64,000 bases of DNA from NCBI GenBank assembly GCA_910586225.1, contig CAJUIL010000005.1, positions 1 to 64,000 on the forward strand, in the 5' to 3' direction. Shown here piece by piece: positions 25,497 through 34,052 of the stretch (position 1 is its first letter; the number at the start of each line of letters is the position of its first letter). The stretch is from an uncultured Eubacterium sp. Lineage in GTDB: Bacteria > Bacillota > Clostridia > Lachnospirales > Lachnospiraceae. The notes below the pieces were generated by a model. That model saw nothing but the letters and a program-made list of their open reading frames with translations, made no database searches and was not told the DNA's origin. Both the position numbers and the translations under genes were made by a program.

Positions 25497-26364
25497 CGAC
25501 ATCATTTTAGAAGACGCGGAAAAAGACAAGGTAAAAGCTTTATTCTTACAGGCTGATTTAAGAAAGGAGGATACGAAAATGAAAACGAAAAAAAGGATCC
25601 AGGAGGCAGCGGTATGCGCGGCGGCGCTGGCAGTCATTTTATTGGCGAATATGCTGTATTCCACCAGCTGGAGGCAAGGTACGCAAAACTGCTTTACCGT
25701 GCTTGCATATGCCAGGGAATTGACCAAGGGAGGGGAGGTATACTCCACGGAGTATGAATCCAAAAGCTCTGGTATCTGCGGCAGCGGAGATGATGTGAAT
25801 TTTGGATTTGGGTTTCCGGTGAAGTGTGAAGGGAAGAATATTGATACGATCACATATTCGATCCAAAACGGTATCTTTGTCATTACGAATCCGGCAGGCG
25901 AGAGCATTGTAGTGCGCGGTCAAGAGCCGGAGCAGTATTTAGAGGTGATGGAAACCTTCCACTATCCGGTTCAGGAACAGGAGCCGCAGGAGGATGCGGA
26001 TGGGCTGAGGAGCATAGTGCTTCCGGACTATGAGGTGAAACAATATCATTCCTTTACGGTCGACTATGAGCATCAGGACGATGTAATGACCGTTGTCAGC
26101 GTTGCGGATACGTCCGATTCATGGGAAGGTGAAAAATTAAATCAATACAAAGCTTTTGCATATAATCTTGACAGAGAGCATAGTCCAGAGGAAGAGCTGG
26201 AGATTCGCAGCTTTTTTACAAAGGATATGGGGATTACCTGTACCGTAACCTATAAAGATGGCACAACGGAAACGAAAAATATTGAGGTGACGAATAAGCT
26301 TGTAAATGTACCGGGAAATGAGGCGCAAAGCAAGAAAGCGGTTACGTGTTTTGGAATTAAATAA
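25468..26364 (+). CDS. single-pass membrane protein, candidate anti-sigma factor
   Basis: The 298-residue protein has a cytoplasmic N-terminus of about 46 residues (RDLYKRTFDDIILEDAEKDK), one membrane helix (about 47-62, AAVCAAALAVILLANML) and a large extracytoplasmic domain of beta-rich, acidic composition. That topology, and a 29-base overlap with the ECF sigma gene, point to an anti-sigma factor like those paired with sigma factors in many Clostridia. It has no recognisable zinc-binding (HxxxCxxC) anti-sigma motif. The extracytoplasmic part would sense an unknown signal. GGAGG at 25457-25461 precedes the ATG. The function is an inference from position and topology. Confidence 0.6.
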   Translation: MRDLYKRTFDDIILEDAEKDKVKALFLQADLRKEDTKMKTKKRIQEAAVCAAALAVILLANMLYSTSWRQGTQNCFTVLAYARELTKGGEVYSTEYESKSSGICGSGDDVNFGFGFPVKCEGKNIDTITYSIQNGIFVITNPAGESIVVRGQEPEQYLEVMETFHYPVQEQEPQEDADGLRSIVLPDYEVKQYHSFTVDYEHQDDVMTVVSVADTSDSWEGEKLNQYKAFAYNLDREHSPEEELEIRSFFTKDMGITCTVTYKDGTTETKNIEVTNKLVNVPGNEAQSKKAVTCFGIK

Positions 26365-26467
26365 AAGATTTTTGGGATCTCTGTGCTTGGAAAACGTGTT
26401 TGTTCAGCTCCGCAAGATCGATGACAGCTCAAACAGCATCGGAATGATTTTTCTGTGAAATTTAATC

Positions 26468-26932
26468 TTATTTTAATTTCTTCAATTCATCAAAAGAGAG
26501 GCCGGAAATATTTGCAATTTCTTCTAACGCATATTTTCCGGCCGCCAACATACGAAGAGCGACCTCTGCTTGCGTGCAGTTAAAATCGTGCATGAGTTTT
26601 CCTAAGTCAGATGCTTCACGATATTCACCATTTACATAAAGGATATGTTCTCCATCTTCAAAAAATGTACCTGTAGCAAGATTGACTCTTTCGATAGGGT
26701 AAATCGGCCCGCCTTTACCATAAAAATCTTTTTCGATGATAAATATAGTATAAGTATCAGGTAATTCCTTAAATTCCTGCCCAGAATGAAGGTTCCCAAT
26801 ATCGATCACACTGGAGTGGTATCTTGCCAGCCTTTTCATGTCTTTTTGCGTTTCACAGCCAGTTATCACTAAATCGGGTTTGTTCGTGATAAAACGTAAC
26901 ACAAATTTTCTTTTTCGTTTTTGTATCTTCAT
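26468..26932 (-). pseudogene. truncated Rpn/PD-(D/E)XK nuclease family transposase-like gene
   Basis: The visible 154 residues match the C-terminal half of the Rpn-like PD-(D/E)XK nuclease family transposase group: KRLARYHSSVIDI, ELPDTYTIFIIEKDFYGKGGP, YPIERV, DGEHILYVNGEYR and LGKLMHDFNC. The N-terminal part carrying the first catalytic acidic residue is missing, and the first 28 residues (MKIQKRKRKFVLRF) do not look like the family, so the gene is probably a remnant with a new or accidental start. No good ribosome binding site was seen. These nucleases promote RecA-independent recombination in some bacteria; this copy is unlikely to be active. It converges on the candidate anti-sigma gene. 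Confidence 0.65.
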
Positions 26933-27024
26933 ACTATCATAAACTTTCGGATGTTACAAGCTGGAAACCACAGCTTTGAAAAGTAAAATTTTATCGCACT
27001 GAGAAATTTAGAAATCGATCGTAA

Positions 27025-27810
27025 TTATGATTCCTGCATAAATTCCAGTTTCTCTAATCTGCATTTTATAGGCTCTAAGAGCATTGCTCCGGCAAGCCCA
27101 TAAAAAATGGAAGATATGATTCCCGACAGATTTGCAATAAACAGGTAAAGAGGCTCCAGATATTGCGGGTCAGCCGCCACAGCCGCCACCTCAAATACCA
27201 TCGGGATGAGTGCGAAAAGAAAAAACAAGACACCGCTTCCAAGCATCATGCTCTGCGCGATCGACAGAGCATGGATGGCGTACTTGATCTGATGCGGATG
27301 TGCTTTCTTACCAAATAGGAGTAAAAACGCGTGTCCAAAGTCTCTCAGATAGCCGGATATCCACAGGCAAACGGCAGGGATCAAAAGTACTTTGGAAATG
27401 ATATACCAGTTGGGCATCAGCATATCCAGGACGTATGTCGAATATGGGGGAGAAACTATGCTTGTGAGAAGCGCAGCTGCCGTTAGAAAGAATAAAGTGC
27501 CGATGACCGATTGAAAAAAGGCCTGTTTTTTTGTTTTTTTCGATTCTTTCATTAAATTCATCATATTTTCCTCCGCTTTTTCATGATAGGCTTCCTGTGC
27601 CAGCCGTTCGCCGGACAGTAGCTCATTGACATTGGTTTCGAGTAGGTTGCATAGCGGCAGGATCATAGAAATATCCGGCAGGCCATATCCGCACTCCCAC
27701 TTTGAGACTGTTTTATCACTGATACCAAGCGCTTCACCGAGCTGCTTTTGTGTCATCTGCTTTTCTCTGCGCTGTTCTGCGATAAAAGAGCCAATCTTTT
27801 TCACTTCCAT
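27025..27810 (-). CDS. HTH (XRE family) regulator with membrane C-terminal domain
   Basis: The 261-residue protein has an N-terminal Cro/C1-type helix-turn-helix (IGSFIAEQRREKQMTQKQL, then LGISDKTVSKWECGYGLPD) in residues about 1-65, a short linker, and four or so membrane segments in the rest (FFQSVIGTLFFLTAAALLTS, VLLIPAVCLWISGYL, MLGSGVLFFLFALIPMVF, IANLSGIISSIFYGLAGAML). Membrane-anchored XRE regulators of this layout are common in Firmicutes. ATG at 27810 has AGGAGG 9 bases upstream; the frame extends to 27843 without such a site. It is divergent from the broken HSP90-like gene, which it might control. The ligand is unknown. Confidence 0.88.
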   Translation of the reverse strand: MEVKKIGSFIAEQRREKQMTQKQLGEALGISDKTVSKWECGYGLPDISMILPLCNLLETNVNELLSGERLAQEAYHEKAEENMMNLMKESKKTKKQAFFQSVIGTLFFLTAAALLTSIVSPPYSTYVLDMLMPNWYIISKVLLIPAVCLWISGYLRDFGHAFLLLFGKKAHPHQIKYAIHALSIAQSMMLGSGVLFFLFALIPMVFEVAAVAADPQYLEPLYLFIANLSGIISSIFYGLAGAMLLEPIKCRLEKLEFMQES

Positions 27811-27917
27811 ATCGTATCCTCCTTGCTTTTGTGTATTTATCATAGACTAAGAAGGACTCTCTTGTAAACCTGCGAATCGCATACCTTATGTGAAAAGGCC
27901 CAGGCAGGCCGTTTTTC

Positions 27918-27946
27918 TTGACTTTTTACACTGGATATTTTACCAT
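27918..27946 (+). promoter_or_regulatory. candidate promoter of the HSP90-like gene
   Basis: TTGACT (27918-27923) and TACCAT (27941-27946) are exactly 17 bases apart, about 75 bases upstream of the start codon. Confidence 0.45.
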
Positions 27947-28018
27947 GATTCCATACAAGGCGCGCACACAGGAGTTGTGCAGGATAACCCGAAAGGGAGA
28001 AAGGGGAGTACACAGCAG

Positions 28019-29726
28019 ATGGATACGCAGGAAAAAGATGGGGCAATGCAGCAGCCTGGTGGGTATCATTTCCAGGTAAATTTAGGGGGAATCCTGGATA
28101 TCCTTTCGAACCATTTATACAAAAGTCCGGATGTATTTCTCCGGGAGCTTTTGCAGAATGCCGTTGATGCTGTCACTATGCGGCAGGGTAAACAGCCGGG
28201 TTGGAGCGGCGGAAGGATCGTTAGGACAGTCGTCAAAGACGCAGCTTGTCAGCGGGCAGCTGCCGGAGGATTATATAGGCAGGTTTGGGATCGGTCTGTT
28301 ATCTTGCTTTATGATATCGGATTCGATTACCGTCTCGACCGTACCTGTGGACAAAAGTCAGGCAAATGTGTGGACGGGGTTTGTGGACGGCACTTATACA
28401 TTAGAGCCTTTTGCTATTGACGCGGTCAGCGAGGATGCGGGCACAACGGTAATACTAAAAGCAAAAAAAGGGGAAGAGCATTATTTCCAGGAAGAAAAGA
28501 TCGCGGAGCTTGTACATTATTATGGGCTGGCGCTTCCTGTGCCGGTATATCTGTCAGGCCATCCGGAAAGACTGAACAATATGCCTTCAAAATTTTCGTG
28601 TATGGGGCGCAGCCAGCTGCTATCTTTTGGAAGCTGGATCTTTGAGGAAGATTTTTTAGATGCGATACCGATACAGACGCGGCATCTGAGCGGCGTTGCT
28701 TATATTTTAGATTATCGGACGGATCCGTCTGTCAAAAACAGGAATCGGATTTACCTAAAGAATATGCTTCTTACAGAGGACGGGAATACGCTGCTTCCCT
28801 CTTGGGCTTTTTTTCTGCGGTGCTTTTTAAATACGAAAAGCTTGCGTCCGACAGCGTCGCGAGAGGATTTTTATGAGGATGAGGAGCTTACGGCGGCAAA
28901 AAAGGAATTTGAAAGAGCGGTGCGAAATTATCTGGAACGGCTGGCGCAGGAAGACCAGGAACGGCTGGGAAGTCTTGTCTCTATCCATGAGCAGGCGATC
29001 AAGTCGATGGCTGTATGGGACGACCGGATGTTCCGCCTGTTTATCGATTATCTGCCGTTTGTAACAAGCGAGGGATCTTGTACAGGAAGGTTTTTAAAGC
29101 ACGCCGGCAAAGCGGAGTGGATCAGCTCGGTTTCCAGATTTCAGCAGCTCAAACCAATCTTTATGGCGCAGGGCAGGCTGTTGATCTGTACAGGTTATAC
29201 AAACGATGAGGAATTGATCAAGAAGCTGGCGGATATGTATGCACCTGATCTGTCACCCTTAAGAGAGAGCAGTATGGATCTTGTGTTGGAGGAGCTGCCT
29301 CCGTCGGAACGGCAGAGCACGGAATTTTTCACTGCTGCTGCCAGCCGGGCGGTAAAGGAGTTTGACTGCAGGGCGCAGCTGCGGCGGTTTCTTCCGGCGG
29401 ATCTTCCAGTGTTTTATTCGATTAGCGACGAGATTCAATTTTTAAGGCAGATGCAGTCAGCGCGGGAAAATACTTCGAACTTGTTCTCAGGAGCGCTTTC
29501 CTCTTTGCTTGATGGGGTGAAGGAAAAACCGCTCGCCGAGTTATTTTTAAATATGAACAGTCCGCTCGTACAGCGTCTTGTACAGCTAACAGACGGGGCG
29601 CTGCTAAGAAGCGCTGTCAGGGTGCTTTACGTACAGGCGCTCCTTGCGGGAGGTCATTCTTTAAAGTCGGGTGAATTAAAAGCTTTGAATCAAGAACTGT
29701 TAAATCTTATCGAATATCATCTGTAG
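28019..29726 (+). pseudogene. HSP90-like (HtpG-related) chaperone gene broken by internal deletion
   Basis: ATG 28019 behind AAGGGGAG starts a good HSP90 N-terminus: YHFQVNLGGILDILSNHLY, then SPDVFLRELLQNAVDAVTMR (the ATP-site Asn/Asp helix). At about 28217-28224 this frame becomes meaningless, and the homologous protein continues in another frame as GQSSKTQLVSGQLPEDYIGR FGIGLLSCFMISDS down to 29726. The segment normally between them, with the adenine-binding DxGxG motif (about 35-40 residues), is absent from every frame, so a deletion of length 2 modulo 3 removed it and shifted the frame. The middle and C-terminal domains are otherwise open (about 500 residues). The product cannot bind ATP. 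It is followed after 37 bases by an intact helical partner gene. Confidence 0.8.
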
Positions 29727-29763
29727 GGAAGCTGCAGAGCAGTAAGGATAAAGGAGTGTTTGT

Positions 29764-30849
29764 ATGGCGGGACAAATTTTTGACGGAGAAGCGATATCGA
29801 TGCTGCTGGATTTTATCCCAAATGGGGCTGAAAAAATAAATGCGCTGAAAGGGTATCTCAAAGAAGCGGACGAAGCAGAGGAAGCGTATTATCAGCTTGT
29901 ATGGCGTTATGAATATGCTTATCAGGAATATTTTTACGGGGATCCGGTAAAGGCGATGCCTGTAGCAGCGGAATTTATGGAACTATATGAGGCGGCGCCG
30001 CATACGCTGGACCATGTGCCTGACAATGGCGGGGCTGAGAGTTATCTTATGATCACACAGATGGGGCTTGACAATGTGGTAGCGCTCCCGCAGATCCCAA
30101 TGGAGGAATGGGAAGCGATGATGGACAGGTTCTATGCCCTTGTGAAAAGATTTCATATCGGGCACCGGGTTTACTGGTGGCAGCTTGCTCGTTTCTGGCA
30201 GTATGTCGATAAAGAAAAGGCATATCAGTATTTTCAGAAGTTCTGGAAAACAGGAAGAGACGGGTTGTCTGACTGTCGGGCTTGTGAGCGCTGTTATGCG
30301 GTACATATGTCCCTGCTTATGGGAGACAAGAAAGCAGCGGATGAATACGCAAAGCCTTTGAAGGCAGGACGCGTGAATTTCTGTAATGACGCCCCAAAGC
30401 TTTACCGGTATTATTATCTGGAGGATGCTCTGGACAGGGGAGATTTAAAGGAAGCGGTCAAGTATGCCAACCAGCTCAGCGTAAAGCTGGAACGCCGGAT
30501 CCATGACCTAAGCTTTTTCGGCGCGGTGATCCGCTGCTTTGCCTATTCGGATCCGGATAAGGCGATCGAAAGGCTGGAATCCAGTATGCCGTTGGTGTTA
30601 GGGCTTTGGGATCAGATGAAGGTGTATGATTATTATAAAGGGGCATATGTATGCTTCCACCAGCTGGCGCAGGCGCGGGATACGGTTGCGTTGAGCCTGC
30701 CGGAGGAGTTTCCGCTTTATAACGAAGAGGGGGTATATCCGTGCAGGGAGCTTGGAGACTGGTTTTATGAACAGGCAAAAATCATAGGGGATCGGTTTGA
30801 CCAGAGGAACAAAAGCCGTTATTTCGAAATAAATCTGTCAAAGGCTTGA
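29764..30849 (+). CDS. helical-repeat (TPR-like) hypothetical protein, partner of HSP90-like gene
   Basis: I do not recognise a named family in this 361-residue protein. It is mostly helical and rich in Tyr, Trp, Ala and Glu, with stretches such as AYYQLVWRYEYAYQEYF, KAYQYFQKFWKTGRDG and DLKEAVKYANQLSVKLERR that look like tetratricopeptide-type repeats, ending with a C-terminal YPCRELGDWFYEQAK. There is no signal peptide or membrane helix. It follows the HSP90-like gene after 37 bases behind AAAGGAGTG, so the two form an operon; TPR proteins are classic HSP90 co-chaperones. The gene stays intact while its chaperone neighbour is broken. The function is inferred from neighbourhood only. Confidence 0.7.
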   Translation: MAGQIFDGEAISMLLDFIPNGAEKINALKGYLKEADEAEEAYYQLVWRYEYAYQEYFYGDPVKAMPVAAEFMELYEAAPHTLDHVPDNGGAESYLMITQMGLDNVVALPQIPMEEWEAMMDRFYALVKRFHIGHRVYWWQLARFWQYVDKEKAYQYFQKFWKTGRDGLSDCRACERCYAVHMSLLMGDKKAADEYAKPLKAGRVNFCNDAPKLYRYYYLEDALDRGDLKEAVKYANQLSVKLERRIHDLSFFGAVIRCFAYSDPDKAIERLESSMPLVLGLWDQMKVYDYYKGAYVCFHQLAQARDTVALSLPEEFPLYNEEGVYPCRELGDWFYEQAKIIGDRFDQRNKSRYFEINLSKA

Positions 30850-30858
30850 AGAAAAAGA

Positions 30859-30887
30859 TTGACAAAGTACGCCTGAAAGGTTAGTAT
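30859..30887 (+). promoter_or_regulatory. promoter of the thiS-thiG-thiH-thiE operon
   Basis: A perfect TTGACA (30859-30864) is followed after 17 bases by TAGTAT (30882-30887); TATAAA at 30885-30890 is an alternative -10. Transcription would begin near 30895, giving a leader of about 97 bases before thiS. Confidence 0.6.
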
Positions 30888-30894
30888 AAATGCG

Positions 30895-30991
30895 GAACCA
30901 TTTAGAGTGTCGGGAAAAGCCGCACGAAGGGGTGCACCACCACGGGTGTATTTCTTTGTGCGGCTTTTTTGATGAGGAAGGAGGCGTTATC
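30895..30991 (+). promoter_or_regulatory. structured thiS leader with terminator-like hairpin
   Basis: AAGCCGCAC (30917-30925) pairs perfectly with GTGCGGCTT (30958-30966), followed by a T run to 30970. Inside this stem a second stem forms between GTGCACC (30932-30938) and GGTGTAT (30945-30951) around the loop ACCACG. The structure ends 14 bases before the AGGAGG site of thiS, so it could attenuate transcription of the operon. The conserved TPP riboswitch boxes (CTGAGA, ACCTGA) are absent. I recall that an orphan thiS-associated leader motif has been proposed from comparative genomics; whether this is an example needs a covariance search. Confidence 0.6.
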
Positions 30992-31186
30992 ATGGTTCGT
31001 ATTAATGGAAAAGACGAGGCTGCCGCCGGCATGGTGCTGCAGGAATATTTGGAGCAGCAGCAGTATCCGAAGGATGGGATTGCTGTGGAATGCAACGAAA
31101 GGATGCTGCCAAAGAGCGCGTATGGAAGCTATGTGTTAAAGGACGGCGATGTTGTGGAGATCGTGAGCTTTGTCGGCGGAGGTTAA
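30992..31186 (+). CDS. thiS: sulfur carrier protein ThiS
   Basis: The 64-residue ubiquitin-like protein ends SFVGGG, with the C-terminal Gly-Gly that is adenylated and converted to a thiocarboxylate as sulfur donor for the thiamin thiazole. The core VLQEYLEQQQYPKDGIAVEC NERMLPKSAY fits ThiS. GAGGAAGGAGG precedes ATG 30992. It heads thiS-thiG-thiH-thiE. The adenylating enzyme ThiF, usually in the same operon, is not in this window, so it must be supplied from elsewhere. Confidence 0.93.
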   Translation: MVRINGKDEAAAGMVLQEYLEQQQYPKDGIAVECNERMLPKSAYGSYVLKDGDVVEIVSFVGGG

Positions 31187-31248
31187 AGCACGGAAGCGCC
31201 CGGCTGCTTGCATCGTTTTGGCGGCTGGGCACGAGAAGGAAGCGGCAG

Positions 31249-31307
31249 CGATCGTATGACAGAAACCAACGATCGTATGACAGAAAGCAGCGATCGTATG
31301 ACAGAAA
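31249..31307 (+). repeat. three tandem 21-base repeats between thiS and thiG
   Basis: The 17-base core CGATCGTATGACAGAAA occurs exactly three times, starting at 31249, 31270 and 31291, each 21 bases apart. The repeats contain ATGACAGA, the same bases as the thiG start (31324, ATGACAGATC), as if the start region had been copied. In the thiG frame they read SYDR(N/K)QR without a stop. Confidence 0.9.
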
Positions 31308-31323
31308 AAGGAGAAAAAAAGCT

Positions 31324-32103
31324 ATGACAGATCAAAAAGACAGGCTTATCCTGGGAGGAAAAGAGTTTTCGTCCCGTTTTATTCTCGGCTCTGGAAAATA
31401 TTCGATGGAGCTGATACGTGCGGCGGTAGAAAATGCTGGGGCGCAGATCATTACGCTTGCGGTGCGCCGTACGAATACGAAGAAAAATGAAAATATCCTG
31501 GATCATATTCCAAAAGGCGTGACACTGCTGCCGAACACTTCCGGCGCTAGGGATGCAAAGGAGGCTGTCCGGATCGCGCGGATGTCGCGGGAATTAGGCT
31601 GCGGGGATTTTGTCAAAATTGAGATCATGAGAGACAGCAAATACCTGCTGCCGGATAATGCTGAAACAGTCCGTGCGACGGCGCAGCTTGCGCAGGAAGG
31701 GTTTGTCGTACTGGCGTATATGTATCCGGACCTGTATACGGCGCGGGATCTGGTCCGCGCCGGCGCTGCTGCGGTGATGCCGCTGGCCTCGCCGATCGGT
31801 TCGAATAAGGGGCTGGTGACGAAGGAATTTATACGGATCCTGATCGAGGAGATCGATGCGCCGATCATTGTGGACGCGGGGATCGGACGGCCGTCCCAAG
31901 CGTGCGAGGCAATGGAAATGGGTGCTGCTGCGATCATGGCGAATACGGCGATCGCAACGGCGGGCGATATCCCGGCGATGGCAGGGGCGTTTAAAAATGC
32001 GATCGAGGCTGGACGCAGCGCGTATCTGGCCGGGCTTGGACGCGTATTGGAGCGCGGGGCGTCTGCTTCAGACCCGCTGACCGGATTTTTACGGGAGGAA
32101 TAA
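31324..32103 (+). CDS. thiG: thiazole synthase ThiG
   Basis: The 259-residue protein is full-length ThiG, the TIM-barrel enzyme that builds the thiazole phosphate from deoxyxylulose phosphate, dehydroglycine and ThiS thiocarboxylate. Motifs: RFILGSGKYSMELIRAAVE, VRRTNTKKNENILDHIPKG, LLPNTSGARDAKEAVRIARM, VKIEIMRD with the Schiff-base Lys, and VDAGIGRPSQACEAMEMG AAAIMANTAIA. ATG 31324 is behind AAAAAGGAG. The frame is open much further upstream across the tandem repeats and into thiS, but that extension is not family-like. It is followed by thiH after 6 bases. Confidence 0.96.
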   Translation: MTDQKDRLILGGKEFSSRFILGSGKYSMELIRAAVENAGAQIITLAVRRTNTKKNENILDHIPKGVTLLPNTSGARDAKEAVRIARMSRELGCGDFVKIEIMRDSKYLLPDNAETVRATAQLAQEGFVVLAYMYPDLYTARDLVRAGAAAVMPLASPIGSNKGLVTKEFIRILIEEIDAPIIVDAGIGRPSQACEAMEMGAAAIMANTAIATAGDIPAMAGAFKNAIEAGRSAYLAGLGRVLERGASASDPLTGFLREE

Positions 32104-32109
32104 AGAGGG

Positions 32110-33366
32110 ATGGCTGGGAATCAGTTTTTTATCGATTCGGATCGATTAACAAGGGAGGCGCTGGAGAAAAAGCACCGTCTGGAGCATGACCGGACGGCTA
32201 GGACAGACCCGATGCAGTATATGGACGGGATGGAGCGCATTTCTTCGGATATTATGGAAAAGGTGCTTACGCAGATGGAACGCTATGATTATGAGGCTTA
32301 TACGGATGCGGATGTAAGGAAGGCGCTGCTGCGGGAAAGCTGTTCGATCGATGATTTTAAGGCTCTGCTGTCCCCGGCGGCGCTGCCGTATCTGGAGGAG
32401 CTGGCTGCAAAGGCCAAATCTGAGACGAGCAGGCATTTTGGGAATACGGTGTATCTGTTTACACCGCTGTATCTGGCAAATTATTGTGAGAATTATTGTG
32501 TTTACTGCGGATTTAACTGCTATAATGATATTGTGCGCAAGAAGCTTTCACTGGAGGAGGCCGAACACGAGATGAGGGTCATTGCGGATGCGGGAATTGA
32601 GGAAATTCTGATGCTGACAGGAGAAAGCCATGCACAGAGCGATCTTGCGTATATTGGACAAGCGTGCAGGCTGGCGGCGCGTTATTTTCGCAATGTCGGG
32701 CTGGAGATTTATCCGGTGAACAGTGAGGATTACCGTTATCTGCATAGGTGCGGCGCGGATCAGATCACAGTTTTTCAGGAAACATATGATATGGATTCAT
32801 ACGAAAAGCTGCATTTGCTTGGGCACAAGCGGGTATTTCCGTATCGCTTTGAGGCGCAGGAGCGGGCAATACTTGGCGGTATGCGCGCTGTAGCAGGCTC
32901 CGCGCTGCTTGGACTTTCGGATTTTCGCAAGGATGCGCTTGCTTCGGCGCTGCATATTTACTATTTACAGCGGAAGTATCCCCATGTAGAATATTCCCTG
33001 TCTTGTCCAAGGCTGCGTCCGATCATCAACAATGATAAGATCAGCCCGCAGGATGTACAGGAAAAGCAGCTTTGCCAGGTGCTTTGCGCGTACCGCATTT
33101 TTTTGCCGTATGTCGGGATTACAGTATCTTCCCGTGAGCGGAAGCATTTTCGGGACGGCATTGTGAAAATTGCAGCGACGAAGGTATCCGCAGGAGTGTC
33201 TACGGGAATCGGCGACCATGAGGGCAAATACCATGGGACACAGGAGGCGGAGGCAGGCGATGAGCAGTTCGAGATCTCAGACAGCAGGAGCTTTGACGAA
33301 ATGTATCAGGATATTGCAGCCGAAGGACTCCAGCCGGTTCTGAATGATTATATTTATGTATCGTAG
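32110..33366 (+). CDS. thiH: 2-iminoacetate synthase ThiH (radical SAM tyrosine lyase)
   Basis: The 418-residue protein cleaves tyrosine to dehydroglycine and p-cresol, the anaerobic route that supplies the glycine-derived atoms of the thiazole. The radical SAM cluster motif CENYCVYC (Cys126, Cys130, Cys133) is intact, with the ThiH-specific YLANYCENYCVYCGF and EIYPVNSEDYRYLHRCGAD, QEAEAGDEQFEISDSRS segments. The use of ThiH rather than the oxidase ThiO fits an anaerobe. It starts 6 bases after thiG with a modest AGAGGG site and ends 41 bases before the thiE start. Confidence 0.96.
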   Translation: MAGNQFFIDSDRLTREALEKKHRLEHDRTARTDPMQYMDGMERISSDIMEKVLTQMERYDYEAYTDADVRKALLRESCSIDDFKALLSPAALPYLEELAAKAKSETSRHFGNTVYLFTPLYLANYCENYCVYCGFNCYNDIVRKKLSLEEAEHEMRVIADAGIEEILMLTGESHAQSDLAYIGQACRLAARYFRNVGLEIYPVNSEDYRYLHRCGADQITVFQETYDMDSYEKLHLLGHKRVFPYRFEAQERAILGGMRAVAGSALLGLSDFRKDALASALHIYYLQRKYPHVEYSLSCPRLRPIINNDKISPQDVQEKQLCQVLCAYRIFLPYVGITVSSRERKHFRDGIVKIAATKVSAGVSTGIGDHEGKYHGTQEAEAGDEQFEISDSRSFDEMYQDIAAEGLQPVLNDYIYVS

Positions 33367-33407
33367 CGATGTCTTGGACAGCTGTGCCGGAAAGGAGGAG
33401 GGAACAG

Positions 33408-34001
33408 TTGATCGTCCGTTGTATCACGAACAGGCATTTATCTGTTCAGGATTATTTTACGCAGATCGAACAGATTGCCAAGGCGCGTCCAGAGGCTTTG
33501 ATCATCCGGGAAAAGGATCTGCCGGAGCCGGAATATGAGCGCCTTGCCGCCAAGGTACTTGCGATCTGTACGCAGTATGAGGTGCCGTGTATTTTCCATA
33601 CTTATGTCCAGGCGGCTATACGGCTTGGTGTTCCTTGTGTTCATCTGCCGCTGCAGGCACTCTTAGACTTGCCGCTGGAACAAAAGCAGCAGCTTACGGT
33701 GCTGGGCGCCTCGGTGCATTCCAAAAAAGAGGCATTGCTTGCAGAACAAGCGGGCGCTTCGTATCTGGCTGCTGGCCATGTGTTTGCGACAGACTGCAAA
33801 CCCGGCGTGCCGGCGCGGGGGCTTTCCTTTTTAAAAGAAGTCTGCGCAGCGGTACAGATCCCGGTATATGCGCTGGGCGGTATTTGCGCGGAGCGTGCGG
33901 ATGCGTGTATCCGCGCAGGTGCGCAGGGCGTATGTGTGATGTCGGAGTGTATGCAGCATACAGATGTGGAGGGACGCCTTCAGATGTATGGGGCCTGGTA
34001 G
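33408..34001 (+). CDS. thiE: thiamin phosphate synthase ThiE (or TenI-like paralogue)
   Basis: The protein of 197 residues has the ThiE/TenI barrel: CITNRHL near the start, LIIREKDL, VHLPLQALLDLP, VLGASVHSKKEALLAEQAGA SYLAAGHVFATDCKPG, and YALGGICAERADACIRAGAQ GVCVMSE. ThiE joins hydroxymethylpyrimidine diphosphate to the thiazole phosphate; TenI-like paralogues aromatise the thiazole. The ASVH (rather than AxTH with SxxT) and the general divergence leave both open, and gene order favours a role with ThiG/H. TTG 33408 is preferred as start since AGGAGG lies 9 bases before it and the protein then begins IVRCITNRH; ATG 33369 lacks a site. Confidence 0.82.
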   Translation: MIVRCITNRHLSVQDYFTQIEQIAKARPEALIIREKDLPEPEYERLAAKVLAICTQYEVPCIFHTYVQAAIRLGVPCVHLPLQALLDLPLEQKQQLTVLGASVHSKKEALLAEQAGASYLAAGHVFATDCKPGVPARGLSFLKEVCAAVQIPVYALGGICAERADACIRAGAQGVCVMSECMQHTDVEGRLQMYGAW

Positions 34002-34052
34002 TATGGTCCGTTCAGAAAGTATGAATGAGAGAAACATAAGGAGGAACGTTTC

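Noticed and set aside
30891..30895. Antiterminator strand (TGCGG) competing with the thiS leader stem
   Set aside because: It overlaps or precedes the predicted transcription start, so it would not be fully present in the RNA.
30895..30991. TPP riboswitch before thiS
   Set aside because: Neither the CTGAGA nor the ACCTGATC-type conserved boxes is present; only a nested hairpin with a T run is seen.
31090..31323. N-terminal extension of ThiG through the tandem repeats
   Set aside because: The extension is repetitive, Arg-rich and overlaps thiS in another frame; ThiG proteins begin near residue MTDQKDRLILGG.
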